Shown here in pieces: positions 1 through 8,686 of a DNA stretch of 64,000 nucleotides. Positions within the stretch are counted from its first letter, which is position 1; every line of letters begins with the position of its first letter. The notes under the pieces were generated by a model, which did no database searches, was not told where the DNA came from, and was given only the letters and a program-made list of their open reading frames with translations. The stretch lies in the NCBI RefSeq assembly GCF_049274025.1, contig NZ_JBASRV010000010.1; one strand, 5' to 3'. The translations under genes were made by a program, and so were the position numbers. The stretch is from Miniphocaeibacter sp012841535 (lineage in GTDB: Bacteria > Bacillota > Clostridia > Tissierellales > Peptoniphilaceae).

Positions 1-3
1 ACA

Positions 4-10
4 CTCCTTT
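4..10 (-). promoter_or_regulatory. Shine-Dalgarno of a divergent gene just outside the left edge
   Basis: Read on the minus strand, AAAGGAG lies here, a few bases from the window edge. A minus-strand gene probably starts just to the left. Nothing of its coding sequence is visible, so its identity is unknown. Confidence 0.5.
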
Positions 11-77
11 ATATTTTGTGTGGTAGCATATATTTTATAGGAAAAGTGAATAATTTGTCTATTCTTTTATATTCCAA

Positions 78-117
78 TAAAAAATAGTGCTAATGGATTT
101 ATTTCCATCAACACTAT
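78..117 (-). terminator. Minus-strand terminator or attenuator hairpin
   Basis: Two 14-base arms (84-97 and 104-117) match at 12 of 14 positions as an inverted repeat with a 6-base loop. On the minus strand the stem is followed directly by six T residues (78-83), so only that strand looks like an intrinsic terminator. It sits upstream of the Shine-Dalgarno at 4-10, which suggests a leader attenuator for the gene beyond the edge. Confidence 0.55.
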
Positions 118-240
118 AAATTATAGAACCTTTTTATATTACAATAATCCAATTAAAATTATTTTCATGAAAACTTTTTCTTTACCTTAAAGTAACATTC
201 ATGATATTATTGTAATATTAATTTATAATAGGGGTATATT

Positions 241-795
241 GTGATTGAAGAAATATTGGAATATAATAGAAAATTTGTTAAAGAGAAAAAATACAAAAAT
301 TACGAAACAGATAAATTTCCTAATAAAAAAATAGCAGTTGTCACTTGTATGGATACTAGATTAGTTGAGTTGTTACCAGCTGCCTTAGGGTTTAAAAATG
401 GAGATATTAAGCTTATTAAAAATGCAGGTGGAATAATAACCAATAAATTCGGTTCAGCTGTAAGAAGTTTATTAATTGGAGTTTATGAACTAAATGTAGA
501 GAACATAATGGTTATTGGGCACAAGGAATGTGGGGCTAAACAAGTTAATGGTTTAGAAATTGAAAGAAAAATGATTAGTAGGGGAATTAAAAAAGAAGAA
601 ATAGAAACTATAAAATATTGTGGTATAGATGTAGAAAAATGGCTAGGCGGTTTTGATTCAACGTCAAAAGCTATAGAAGATACTGTTATGCTATTAAGAA
701 ATCATCCCTTAATGCCTAGTGATGTAAAAATTGGAGGTTATTTAATGGACCCATGGACAGGAGAACTTGCAACAATTGTTGATGCAGATTTTTAA
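241..795 (+). CDS. Beta-class carbonic anhydrase
   Basis: Cytoplasmic zinc enzyme that interconverts CO2 and bicarbonate. The 184-residue protein has the beta-class signature CMDTR at residues 36-40 (Cys36 zinc ligand, Asp38/Arg40 dyad) and GHKECG at 93-98 (His94 and Cys97, the other zinc ligands). Its short length and lack of an N-terminal extension fit the small bacterial subtype seen in Bacillus YvdA and mycobacterial homologues. Start is GTG with AGGGG a few bases upstream. The next gene begins 13 bases after the stop, so the two are probably co-transcribed. The family is clear; the physiological role (bicarbonate supply) is inferred. Confidence 0.88.
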   Translation: MIEEILEYNRKFVKEKKYKNYETDKFPNKKIAVVTCMDTRLVELLPAALGFKNGDIKLIKNAGGIITNKFGSAVRSLLIGVYELNVENIMVIGHKECGAKQVNGLEIERKMISRGIKKEEIETIKYCGIDVEKWLGGFDSTSKAIEDTVMLLRNHPLMPSDVKIGGYLMDPWTGELATIVDADF

Positions 796-807
796 GGAGT
801 TATAAGA

Positions 808-1866
808 ATGAATGACAAAACAATACTTTTAACTATAATAGGTTTTGCCTTTTTTGTACTAGCAATATTGCTTATTTCTTATAAAATCGATAAAACAAGG
901 CTTTTTAATGGAGTTTTATTTAATACTCTATTATTTTTGGTATTTATTTCTATTTTAATGGCTGGACAAATGTATAATGGAATAATAATAAGATTATTAT
1001 TCTTTATAACAATAGTCTTGTTTCTAATTGTCGGAGGTTTAGGCTTATATATTATATTAGTTGGCTGTTTTGTAAATGCAGTAGTCGTATTTGAAAGGGA
1101 GAGGCGTAGTTTTTCCAATATGCTAACCTTGTTTATAGGAATTATACTTTTTCTTTTTATTATTTTAGCTAATTTTAATTTTGAAAAAATTCCAAATATA
1201 TTAAAGTATATTTTAATATATTTAGAAATACTCTTGGTCTATTTTATGTTGTCTTTCTATAATTATTTTGTATCTTCTTTATTATATGGGTTTTATAAAC
1301 CTAAATTCGATAAAGATTATATAATTGTATTGGGAAGTGGCTTAATTAGTGGTAATAAAGTTTCAAAATTACTTGGAAGTAGAATAGATAAGGCTATTTC
1401 ATTTTATGAAAAACAAAAGAACAATAACAAAAGTTCAAAATTGATTTTTTCTGGAGGCCAAGGTGCTGATGAAACAATTTCCGAAGCCTTAGCTATGAAA
1501 AAATATGCTATAGAAAAAGGAATACCGGAAGAAGATATTTTATTAGAGGATAAGTCTAAAAGTACCTTAGAGAATTTTAAATTTTCTAAAGCTCTTATAG
1601 AGTCTATTTCTGGTAATAAATACACAGCAATATTTTCAACAAGTAACTACCATGTATTTAGAGCAGCAATATATGCTAAACAAGTTAGCTTAAATATAAG
1701 TGGAATAGGTGCTAAAACAGCATTTTATTATTTACCAAATGCAATGATAAGAGAATATATTGCTATAGTTTTTATGAAGAAAAAATCATATATAGTAAAA
1801 GTTGCATTAATAAGCTTATTATTTTTATTATATGTAGTGATTATTGAAATTACTATGCACCTTTAA
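808..1866 (+). CDS. DUF218 (YdcF/SanA-like) membrane protein
   Basis: Membrane protein of 352 residues. The first ~155 residues form about four or five hydrophobic segments. A DUF218 domain follows (~170-320), recognised by YIIVLGSG, then FSGGQGADE with Ser/Gly turns, ST-x-EN (STLEN) and a TSNYHVFRA block, the usual conserved points of the family. A last hydrophobic segment closes the C-terminus. DUF218 proteins such as SanA and ElyC are linked to envelope or lipid-carrier metabolism, but the substrate here is unknown. AAGGAG lies before the ATG. It shares a transcript with the carbonic anhydrase upstream and is followed by a terminator. Confidence 0.75.
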   Translation: MNDKTILLTIIGFAFFVLAILLISYKIDKTRLFNGVLFNTLLFLVFISILMAGQMYNGIIIRLLFFITIVLFLIVGGLGLYIILVGCFVNAVVVFERERRSFSNMLTLFIGIILFLFIILANFNFEKIPNILKYILIYLEILLVYFMLSFYNYFVSSLLYGFYKPKFDKDYIIVLGSGLISGNKVSKLLGSRIDKAISFYEKQKNNNKSSKLIFSGGQGADETISEALAMKKYAIEKGIPEEDILLEDKSKSTLENFKFSKALIESISGNKYTAIFSTSNYHVFRAAIYAKQVSLNISGIGAKTAFYYLPNAMIREYIAIVFMKKKSYIVKVALISLLFLLYVVIIEITMHL

Positions 1867-1878
1867 ACTTAAAATTTA

Positions 1879-1908
1879 AACCGTTCAAGATTTTTGAACG
1901 GTTTTTTC
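1879..1908 (+). terminator. Intrinsic terminator after the DUF218 gene
   Basis: Stem AACCGTTCAA/TTGAACGGTT with a 5-base loop, running into a T tract. Confidence 0.85.
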
Positions 1909-1912
1909 CTAT

Positions 1913-1942
1913 TTGTTAGGATATTGTAATCTTAATTATAAT
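1913..1942 (+). promoter_or_regulatory. Probable sigma-A promoter of the ABC exporter genes
   Basis: TTGTTA (1913-1918) and TATAAT (1937-1942) are separated by 18 bases and lie between the upstream terminator and the ATPase start at 1978. Confidence 0.55.
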
Positions 1943-1977
1943 AAATATGGTAATATTTACTTTAGGAAGGTGATAGT

Positions 1978-2667
1978 ATGATTAGTTTAAATAGAGTTAC
2001 AAAAAAATATGGGAACTTTAAGGCAGTAGATAATGTTATATTAGAAGCCTTGCCTGGGAAAATAACTGTCTTATTGGGACCAAATGGTGCAGGAAAATCT
2101 ACAATTATAAAATCAATAGCAAATTTATTGGATTTTGATGGAAAAATTGAAATTTGTGGTTTTGATAATAAAACTATAGAAGCTAAAAAGAGCTTTGGCT
2201 ATATACCGGAAGTTCCTGTTTTATTTGATTTATTAACAGTTGATGAACATATAGACTTTATAGCTAGTGCATATAAACTAGATAATTATAAGGTAAATGC
2301 CGATAAATATATTAAACTATTTAATTTAGAGGGTAAGAGAAAAGCTTTAGCAAAAGAACTAAGTAAGGGAATGAAGCAGAAATTAAGTATGGTTTTAGCC
2401 TTAATTATAGAGCCAAAAGCCTTACTGGTAGACGAACCTATGATAGGATTAGACCCTGCAAGTATTGAAGATACTTTTAAAATATTTCATCAATTAAGGG
2501 AAGATGGATGTGCTATTTTTATGAGTACACATATTATAGATATGTTACATGAATGGGACGAAGCATATATTTTACATCATGGAAGAGTTGTAAAGTATAT
2601 TAAAAGGGAAGAACTGGGAGATAGTACTTTAAAGGAAATTTTCTTTAAATATACAGGTGAGGAATAA
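1978..2667 (+). CDS. ABC transporter ATP-binding protein
   Basis: Cytoplasmic ATPase of a two-gene ABC exporter. The 229-residue protein has Walker A GPNGAGKST at 34-42, a signature LSKGMKQK near 128-135 (Lys in place of the second Ser/Gly of LSGGQ), Walker B ALLVDEP near 148-154 and the switch His in MSTHI near 181-185. The LSKGM-type signature is typical of ABC-2-like exporters of the YthP/BcrA group. The stop codon overlaps the start region of the permease gene, so the two are translationally coupled. Substrate is unknown. GGAAGGTGAT before the ATG fixes the start. Confidence 0.88.
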   Translation: MISLNRVTKKYGNFKAVDNVILEALPGKITVLLGPNGAGKSTIIKSIANLLDFDGKIEICGFDNKTIEAKKSFGYIPEVPVLFDLLTVDEHIDFIASAYKLDNYKVNADKYIKLFNLEGKRKALAKELSKGMKQKLSMVLALIIEPKALLVDEPMIGLDPASIEDTFKIFHQLREDGCAIFMSTHIIDMLHEWDEAYILHHGRVVKYIKREELGDSTLKEIFFKYTGEE

Positions 2668-2668
2668 A

Positions 2669-4231
2669 ATGACAGCATTACAAAAATTATGGTTTTATAA
2701 ACAAAAAGGGGTAATTAGAAATTTATTTAGGAAGCCTTCAAGTGCTATAATAACGGTTTTAATTGTTGTCTTCTATGGTTTCATTATTGTAAGTGCCTTA
2801 TTTGCCAAGGATGAAATAGCCGTTTATGCAGCTACTCTAGGTGTGCAAAAATCAATAATGATAATTATAGGATTTACCGCCTTTATGATGGTAACTATGT
2901 TATTTTCATCAAGAAAAGCCTTGTTTTATGAACAGGAAGCATTTTATTTGTTCTCAGGACCATTTACAAAAAAACAACAGATGAAATATCTATTAGCACA
3001 AACAATTTTACAGAGTATATTATTTTCTTTCTTATCATTATTTTTAGGAATAGTTTCATTTTCAGATGTAAGCTTTGCTCCTTTAATGATATTACTAACA
3101 TTTTTAGTTACTTTAGGAATTTACTTTTTCTTTTTAATATTAACTGATTATTTATATGTTTTGGAAATTTGTTATAAAAAATTTAAAAATATATCAAAAA
3201 TAGTTGGAACTTTAGTAGTGTTAAGTGTAGCTATAGTACTTGGAGTATATATTTTCAAAAGTGGGTTAGACATTAAAGAAGGTTTTTACTCTTTTATAAC
3301 AGGTAAAATATTTTATTTTGTACCGATTTTAGGACCGGCTAAATTAGCTATGGTATCTTTTATAGAACAGGAATATATTTTTACAATAATTGGGTTTTTA
3401 TTGGTGTTTATTCCTGCGATAATTGTGTATTTACTTTTTATTAACTTTAAGGGAAACTTTTATGAACAAGCTTTAGAAGATGCAATAAAAATAAGTGAAT
3501 ATAGAAGGAAGTCCAAAAGTGGTGACACTACAGTAACTGCAAAAGTTAAGCATAAGGAAATTGGGAAATCAAAATTTTTAAATGGTGCTTGGGCAATATT
3601 ATCAAAATCTGTAGTAGAGTTGAAAAAAACAGGTCAATTTGTTTCTATTTCAGATGTATCAATAGTTGGAATATATATTGTGTTTGGTATATTAAGTAAG
3701 TCATTTGAAGCAGTTACAAGTATGTTAATAATATATTTGTTTTTGTCACCACAAAATACCGGAATAAAGAAGGAAATGGAAAACTACTTTATTTACTTAA
3801 TACCGGATTCACCACTTAAGAAATTAATAGCTATAATAATACCACCAATTTTAAGAACTTCCTTAATAACTGTTTTTGCAGTTATAATATCGGGAGTATT
3901 GTTGAAAACATCACCGGCTTTAATTATTTACAATAGCTTTATGTTTGTAGGCTATTCTGTACTAGTAACATCGGGAACGGTCTTGTCTTTAAAAATATTA
4001 AAAAGTAGGTCAAACCAAGTATTAGAAAGTTTACTTAGGGCATTAATAATATTTATTTGCTTTATACCTTCATTAATTGTTATAGCTTTTTTAAGTGTAA
4101 CAGGTATGAATATTATAGATTTAATGAATATAGCAAATTATATTCCACTAATTATGAATTTTGTAATATCTATTTTAATAATACTTCTTTGTAAAAACAT
4201 GTTAAATGGAAAGGAATTAATAAGCGATTAA
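2669..4231 (+). CDS. ABC exporter permease (putative ABC exporter family)
   Basis: Integral membrane partner of the preceding ATPase, about 520 residues with roughly a dozen hydrophobic segments arranged in two halves. A hydrophilic linker with many Lys/Arg/Glu residues lies between them (around residues 270-320). It resembles the 'putative ABC exporter' (YthQ-like) permeases of Firmicutes rather than FtsX or ABC-2 lantibiotic permeases. I chose ATG 2669 because AGGTGAGG lies six bases upstream; an in-frame GTG at 2657 inside the ATPase gene is less likely. Substrate cannot be told from sequence. Confidence 0.75.
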   Translation: MTALQKLWFYKQKGVIRNLFRKPSSAIITVLIVVFYGFIIVSALFAKDEIAVYAATLGVQKSIMIIIGFTAFMMVTMLFSSRKALFYEQEAFYLFSGPFTKKQQMKYLLAQTILQSILFSFLSLFLGIVSFSDVSFAPLMILLTFLVTLGIYFFFLILTDYLYVLEICYKKFKNISKIVGTLVVLSVAIVLGVYIFKSGLDIKEGFYSFITGKIFYFVPILGPAKLAMVSFIEQEYIFTIIGFLLVFIPAIIVYLLFINFKGNFYEQALEDAIKISEYRRKSKSGDTTVTAKVKHKEIGKSKFLNGAWAILSKSVVELKKTGQFVSISDVSIVGIYIVFGILSKSFEAVTSMLIIYLFLSPQNTGIKKEMENYFIYLIPDSPLKKLIAIIIPPILRTSLITVFAVIISGVLLKTSPALIIYNSFMFVGYSVLVTSGTVLSLKILKSRSNQVLESLLRALIIFICFIPSLIVIAFLSVTGMNIIDLMNIANYIPLIMNFVISILIILLCKNMLNGKELISD

Positions 4232-4258
4232 ATAATTTTAAATTATTAGGAGAAAAAA

Positions 4259-4687
4259 TTGGAAAAATTAACTATTGATTTAAATGGTAATTCAGATGAT
4301 AAAGAATATATTCATGAGAAAATAATTGAATATAATAAAAAATATTTATCTGACGAAGATATAGAATTTATTAACGAAGATTTTTGTTTTACAATTAAAG
4401 ATGAAAAAGGGGAAATATTTGGAGGAATTTCAGGAAAAACTAAAAGACAAATTCTTTTTATCGATTTTTTGTGGATTAATGAAAATATAAGAAAAAAGGG
4501 TTTTGGAGTAAAATTAATAGAAGAAGTTGAAAACTTTGCTATTAAGAAAAAGTGTAAGATGATTATGGTAGATACTTTTAGTTTTCAAGCTCCTGATTTT
4601 TATAAAAATTTAGGTTATATGGTCTATGGGGAATTGGAGGATTTGCCTGAAGGCTATAACCATTATTTTCTGTATAAAAGAATATAA
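4259..4687 (+). CDS. GNAT family N-acetyltransferase
   Basis: Small cytoplasmic acetyl-CoA-dependent transferase of 142 residues. The acetyl-CoA pyrophosphate-binding motif A is visible as R78-x-x-G-x-G (RKKGFG), and the C-terminal motif B region reads QAPDFYKNLGY (110-120), both standard for GNAT proteins. The start is TTG with AGGAGA upstream. It lies 27 bases after the permease, possibly on the same transcript, and is followed by a bidirectional terminator. The acceptor substrate is unknown; GNAT proteins beside exporters are sometimes resistance enzymes, but nothing here proves that. Confidence 0.82.
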   Translation: MEKLTIDLNGNSDDKEYIHEKIIEYNKKYLSDEDIEFINEDFCFTIKDEKGEIFGGISGKTKRQILFIDFLWINENIRKKGFGVKLIEEVENFAIKKKCKMIMVDTFSFQAPDFYKNLGYMVYGELEDLPEGYNHYFLYKRI

Positions 4688-4734
4688 ATAATATTAGAAT
4701 CTTAAAACAAAAAAATAAATTCAAAATAAAAAAC

Positions 4735-4768
4735 AAAACCAAAGACCTAAAAATAGGAATTTGGTTTT
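4735..4768. terminator. Bidirectional terminator between convergent genes
   Basis: AAAACCAAA pairs with TTTGGTTTT, with a CCT/AGG inner stem. A-rich and T-rich flanks suit termination in both directions, serving the GNAT gene (+) and the ABC exporter genes (-). Confidence 0.75.
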
Positions 4769-4789
4769 ATTTATTTAAATCAATGTAAT

Positions 4790-6583
4790 TTAATTGTCTT
4801 CTATATGGCCGTTAGCAAATTGACTTTCATAAAGTTCCTTGTAAACTCCATCTTGTTCTAATAACTCTTTGTGGTTACCCTGTTCTACAATAGAACCGTT
4901 GCTCATTACTAGAATTAAATCTGCATCTCTAATAGTTGAAAGTCTATGGGCAATGACAAAAGAAGTTCTTCCTTCCATTGCATTTACCATCGCTTTTTGA
5001 ATTAAGACCTCAAGTCTAGTGTCAACAGAACTAGTAGCCTCGTCTAAAATTAAAATTTTAGGATTTTTAACTATTGCTCTGGCAATGGTTATTAATTGTT
5101 TTTGACCTTGAGAAATATTTGAGGACTCTTCATTTAATATTGTGTCAAAGCCATGGGGTAGTGTGTTTATATAATGATATACATTAGCTACTTTAGCAGC
5201 TTCTACTACTTCTTCGTCTGTTGCATCTAATTTACCAAATCTAATATTATTGGCTATTGTATCATAGTAAAGCCATGGATCTTGAAGGACTAAACCAAAC
5301 ATAGAACGAAATTGTTCTTTTGTAAACTCATTCATATTTACTCCATCAATTGTTATAGAACCACCATTTAAATCATAAAAACGCATTAATAAATTTATTA
5401 GTGTAGTCTTTCCTGCTCCTGTTGAACCAACAATAGCAATTGTGTCTCCGCTTTTTACATTTATATTAATGTCTTTCATAAGTAGTTTGTCTTTACTATA
5501 GCCAAAGGATAGATGTTCAAAATCAATATCTCCCTTAACGGAATTTGTATCAATAGGAAGGGGTAAATCTTCTTGAACTTCATTTTCTTCATCTAAAAAT
5601 TCAAAAACTCTGTTTAAAGATGCAAATGCAGCTTGGAAGGTATTTGACAATTGAGTAATGTCTTGAATAGGACTTCCTGCTTGCCAAATATATTGTACGA
5701 AGGATTGAAGTCCTCCAACATCTATACTGGAAGCTAATACAAAACCGCCAATTGCTAAAGGCTTACCTAAAATAGTAATAGCCATTACTACAAACAATCC
5801 AATATAGGCAATATGAATTATATGACTTAGTATTGGGTTGGTAATACTTGCCATAAGATTCGATTTAAATCCTACAAGGTCTATTTTCTTGTTTATTTTT
5901 TTAAATCCTTTTATAACTTCTTCTTCTTGACCAAATAGTTGTATTACTTCATAAGCAGCAAGATGTTCAGTAGTATAGGCATTTAAATCTCCTAAAGAAT
6001 TTTGTAATTCTGTAAATAAAGGCTGACTTTTTCTATATATAATTTTATATATTCCTATACAAATAGGAAATATTAGAACAGCTATTATTGCAAATAAAGG
6101 TGAACGAATAAACATAAATACAACACTAAACAAGAGGATTAAAATAGAACTAAAAATACGTAAAAGTCCCTGCTGTAAAGCATTACCAATTGCATCAACG
6201 TCTGTAGTAACTCTATTTAAAAGGTCTCCTTGCTTGTGGCTATCAAAATAGGAAACAGGTAAGAAGTTTATCTTTTGATTAATTTCCTTTCTCATATCCT
6301 TCATACTACTTTGTACAACATCAGATAGTAAATAATTTGATAAATAATCACCAATAGCATCTAAAGCACTAGTAACAGTTAAGGCTATAATTATATAGAA
6401 TATATATTTAAAATTAATTTCATTACCGGAAGTAACATCTTTAGCTAGTTGGGAAATAGCAAGTCCTATAATAAATGGTTGACTTGTTCTTGTAAAAGTA
6501 TATAGAATATTAAAAAATATAGAACTAGCAAACTTAAATCTATAGGGTCTTAAATATACAAAAAGTCTTTTCATACTATTCAT
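4790..6583 (-). CDS. Heterodimeric ABC exporter, subunit with canonical Walker B
   Basis: Half-transporter of 597 residues: a six-helix exporter membrane domain (~1-320) then a nucleotide-binding domain. Walker A GSTGAGKT is near residue 380 and Walker B ILILDEATSSVD, with the catalytic Glu present, near 505. The signature reads ISQGQ instead of LSGGQ. That degenerate signature complements the degenerate Walker B of its neighbour, the pattern of asymmetric exporters such as TM287/288, LmrCD and BmrCD. The ATG overlaps the upstream subunit by 8 bases, so both are made together. Multidrug export is the family role; substrate unproven. Confidence 0.87.
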   Translation of the reverse strand: MNSMKRLFVYLRPYRFKFASSIFFNILYTFTRTSQPFIIGLAISQLAKDVTSGNEINFKYIFYIIIALTVTSALDAIGDYLSNYLLSDVVQSSMKDMRKEINQKINFLPVSYFDSHKQGDLLNRVTTDVDAIGNALQQGLLRIFSSILILLFSVVFMFIRSPLFAIIAVLIFPICIGIYKIIYRKSQPLFTELQNSLGDLNAYTTEHLAAYEVIQLFGQEEEVIKGFKKINKKIDLVGFKSNLMASITNPILSHIIHIAYIGLFVVMAITILGKPLAIGGFVLASSIDVGGLQSFVQYIWQAGSPIQDITQLSNTFQAAFASLNRVFEFLDEENEVQEDLPLPIDTNSVKGDIDFEHLSFGYSKDKLLMKDININVKSGDTIAIVGSTGAGKTTLINLLMRFYDLNGGSITIDGVNMNEFTKEQFRSMFGLVLQDPWLYYDTIANNIRFGKLDATDEEVVEAAKVANVYHYINTLPHGFDTILNEESSNISQGQKQLITIARAIVKNPKILILDEATSSVDTRLEVLIQKAMVNAMEGRTSFVIAHRLSTIRDADLILVMSNGSIVEQGNHKELLEQDGVYKELYESQFANGHIEDN

Positions 6584-8309
6584 ATGCTAACTCCTCCTTT
6601 GAAAGCTGAGATTCAGCAATTTCTCTGTAAATAGGATTATCTTTTAATAATTCTTTATGAGTACCATGACCTACTATTTTTCCGTTATTAACAACAAAAA
6701 TTCTGTCTGCTTCCATAATAGTTGCAACTCTTTGTGCTACTATTAAAAAAGTTGAATCTTTTATTTCTTCCTTTAACCTATTTCTTAAAACAGAATCGGT
6801 TTTATAGTCTAGGGCAGAGAAACTATCATCAAAAATATAGATAGGAACATCCCTAGTTAAAGCCCTAGCAATACATAATCTTTGTTTTTGACCACCGGAT
6901 AAATTAGTTCCACCTTCAGAAAGCTGTTCATAGATTCCATTTTCCTTACTATCTACAAAATCTTTTGCTTGAGCAATATCAATAGCACGGTTTAGGTCCT
7001 CATCTGAAGCGTTTCTATTACCGAAAAGTAGGTTGTTTTTTATTGTACCGGAAAAGAGTATAGCTTTTTGTGGTACAAAACTAATTTTACTTCTTAAATA
7101 GTCTAAATCATAATCTCTTATATCTTTACCATCAACTAAAATATTTCCCTTAGTAACATCGAATATTCGAGGAATTAAACGAACTAAAGTTGATTTACCA
7201 CTTCCTGTACTTCCTATAAAGGCTACAGTTTCTCCCGGTTCAATAGATAAATTAATATCTTCCAGTACATTTTCCTTAGCACTGTCAGCATAGGCGAAAC
7301 TTACATTTTTAAATTCAATATGTCCTTTTATAGGAGTTTCTATTTTAGTATCTTTAGAAGTAATATTTGTTTGAGCATTTAAAACTTCGTTAATTCTATG
7401 AACTGCAACAGAAAATCTAGGATACATAGTAAGAACATTGGCTAACATTAAAAATGAAAATAAAGCATGAAAGACATATTCAATAAAAGCTGCAAGTGCA
7501 CCATAATCTAAAGTTCCTTGATTTACGTAATTTGAACCTAAATATACTACAGTAATCATAATAATTGAAAATATAACAGTAAATAAAGGGGGAATCAAAG
7601 CCATTAATTGAAATAGCTTTTTAGAAAAACTTCCGTATTCTTCATTAATTTTTCCAAATCTTTTAGATTGAAAATCCTGTCTATTAAAGGCACGTATAAC
7701 CCTTAAACCTGTAAGGGATTCTCTCATATTTAGATTTATATTATCCAGTTTTTTCTGTTGCTTTATAGAAATGGGTTTTGTAATTTTATTAATTAAAAAT
7801 ACTCCAATTAAAAGAATAGGCACAATAGCTAAAGTAGCAAGGGCTATAGTTGGGCTTTTTCTATAAATCATAATAAAACTTGAAATAATCATCATTGGGG
7901 CAATAAATCCCAGTCTAATTATTACAATTAGAAATTGCATAATAATAAAACAGTCATTAACAATATTTGTTAATAAACGGGAAATATTAAAATCTTCATA
8001 TTTTTCCCTTGAAAATGTTTGAATATGGCTGAATAATTCATTTCTAATATCCCTTACTATTTTAGAAGTCATTCTATTAGAAGAATAGGCTAAAATTAAT
8101 AATAAAATCAATCCAAGAAAAGCAAAGCCATACATTTTAATTGCAAGTAATAATATATATTGTGTATTACCATTTTTAAAATTATTACTTATTCCATTAG
8201 CAAATAAAGTAGGTATTCCAATTTCTGTAAAAATAAATCCAAAGGAACAAATAAAGCAAAGAATTAAAAATACTTTATATTTTTTAAAATAACTAAAAAC
8301 TAATTTCAT
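6576..8309 (-). CDS. Heterodimeric ABC exporter, subunit with degenerate Walker B
   Basis: First gene of the exporter operon, 577 residues, with an exporter-type membrane domain (~1-310) and a C-terminal nucleotide-binding domain. Walker A GSTGSGKS lies near residue 365, a perfect LSGGQKQR signature near 473, and Walker B reads IYIFDDS near 488. The catalytic Glu is therefore Asp, so the ATP site built on this Walker A/B is expected to hydrolyse poorly. GGAGGT precedes the ATG. The 5' leader holds a terminator-like hairpin with a possible antiterminator pairing, suggesting induced read-through. Confidence 0.87.
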   Translation of the reverse strand: MKLVFSYFKKYKVFLILCFICSFGFIFTEIGIPTLFANGISNNFKNGNTQYILLLAIKMYGFAFLGLILLLILAYSSNRMTSKIVRDIRNELFSHIQTFSREKYEDFNISRLLTNIVNDCFIIMQFLIVIIRLGFIAPMMIISSFIMIYRKSPTIALATLAIVPILLIGVFLINKITKPISIKQQKKLDNINLNMRESLTGLRVIRAFNRQDFQSKRFGKINEEYGSFSKKLFQLMALIPPLFTVIFSIIMITVVYLGSNYVNQGTLDYGALAAFIEYVFHALFSFLMLANVLTMYPRFSVAVHRINEVLNAQTNITSKDTKIETPIKGHIEFKNVSFAYADSAKENVLEDINLSIEPGETVAFIGSTGSGKSTLVRLIPRIFDVTKGNILVDGKDIRDYDLDYLRSKISFVPQKAILFSGTIKNNLLFGNRNASDEDLNRAIDIAQAKDFVDSKENGIYEQLSEGGTNLSGGQKQRLCIARALTRDVPIYIFDDSFSALDYKTDSVLRNRLKEEIKDSTFLIVAQRVATIMEADRIFVVNNGKIVGHGTHKELLKDNPIYREIAESQLSKEELAYE

Positions 8310-8340
8310 AATACCTCCTAATTCATTTATTTTTTTATAT

Positions 8341-8417
8341 AAAAAGATAAAACTAGAGGCAGGAAACTACCTCTAGTTTAAATGCTTTTTATTGCTATTT
8401 TTATTTAAAGAAACTAG
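8341..8417 (-). promoter_or_regulatory. Candidate transcription attenuator of the ABC exporter operon
   Basis: Minus-strand transcript order: CTAGTTT (8417-8411), then AAACTAGAGG (8379-8370), loop, CCTCTAGTTT (8359-8350), then TATCTTTTT. The last two arms make a perfect 10-bp stem followed by a T-rich run, an intrinsic terminator about 40 bases before the ATG. The first CTAGTTT can instead pair with AAACTAG of the 5' arm and would block the terminator. Regulated attenuation is inferred from this alternative pairing. Confidence 0.55.
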
Positions 8418-8648
8418 TAAACAAATAGCCTGATAAGGAATAAGATATCAAAAATCAGTTTAAAAGTCAAAATATCTATATAAAAAGAATTTCGTTGAAT
8501 AATTAATTATATTTCAAAATAAATATAAAATATAATTTTATATGAAAAAAGTAACAAAAAAAGTAATAAATTTCAATTCCTGAAAAAAAGGTCTAAATTT
8601 AGCGATCTATTGTAATTGAATGAGTATTCTCATAGAATTATAAGTAAG

Positions 8649-8662
8649 TTAATGATCATTAA
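8649..8662 (+). promoter_or_regulatory. Perfect 14-bp palindrome upstream of the GH4 gene
   Basis: TTAATGATCATTAA is a perfect palindrome 25 bases before the GH4 start. A second smaller inverted repeat, ATGAG-N4-CTCAT, lies at 8620-8633. Either could be the operator for the RpiR regulators encoded beyond the PTS gene; this is inference. Confidence 0.4.
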
Positions 8663-8686
8663 TAATAATAATTAAGGAGAAATATA

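Larger units (their letters stand above)
8310..8686. other. Divergent intergenic region between ABC exporter and GH4 operon
   Basis: This 377-base gap holds the minus-strand leader of the ABC exporter (hairpin at 8350-8379) and, on the plus side, two small palindromes before the GH4 gene (8620-8633 and 8649-8662). The middle (8420-8610) is AT-rich with no convincing ORF. I looked for a leader peptide ORF before the exporter and found no Shine-Dalgarno/start pair. Confidence 0.6.
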
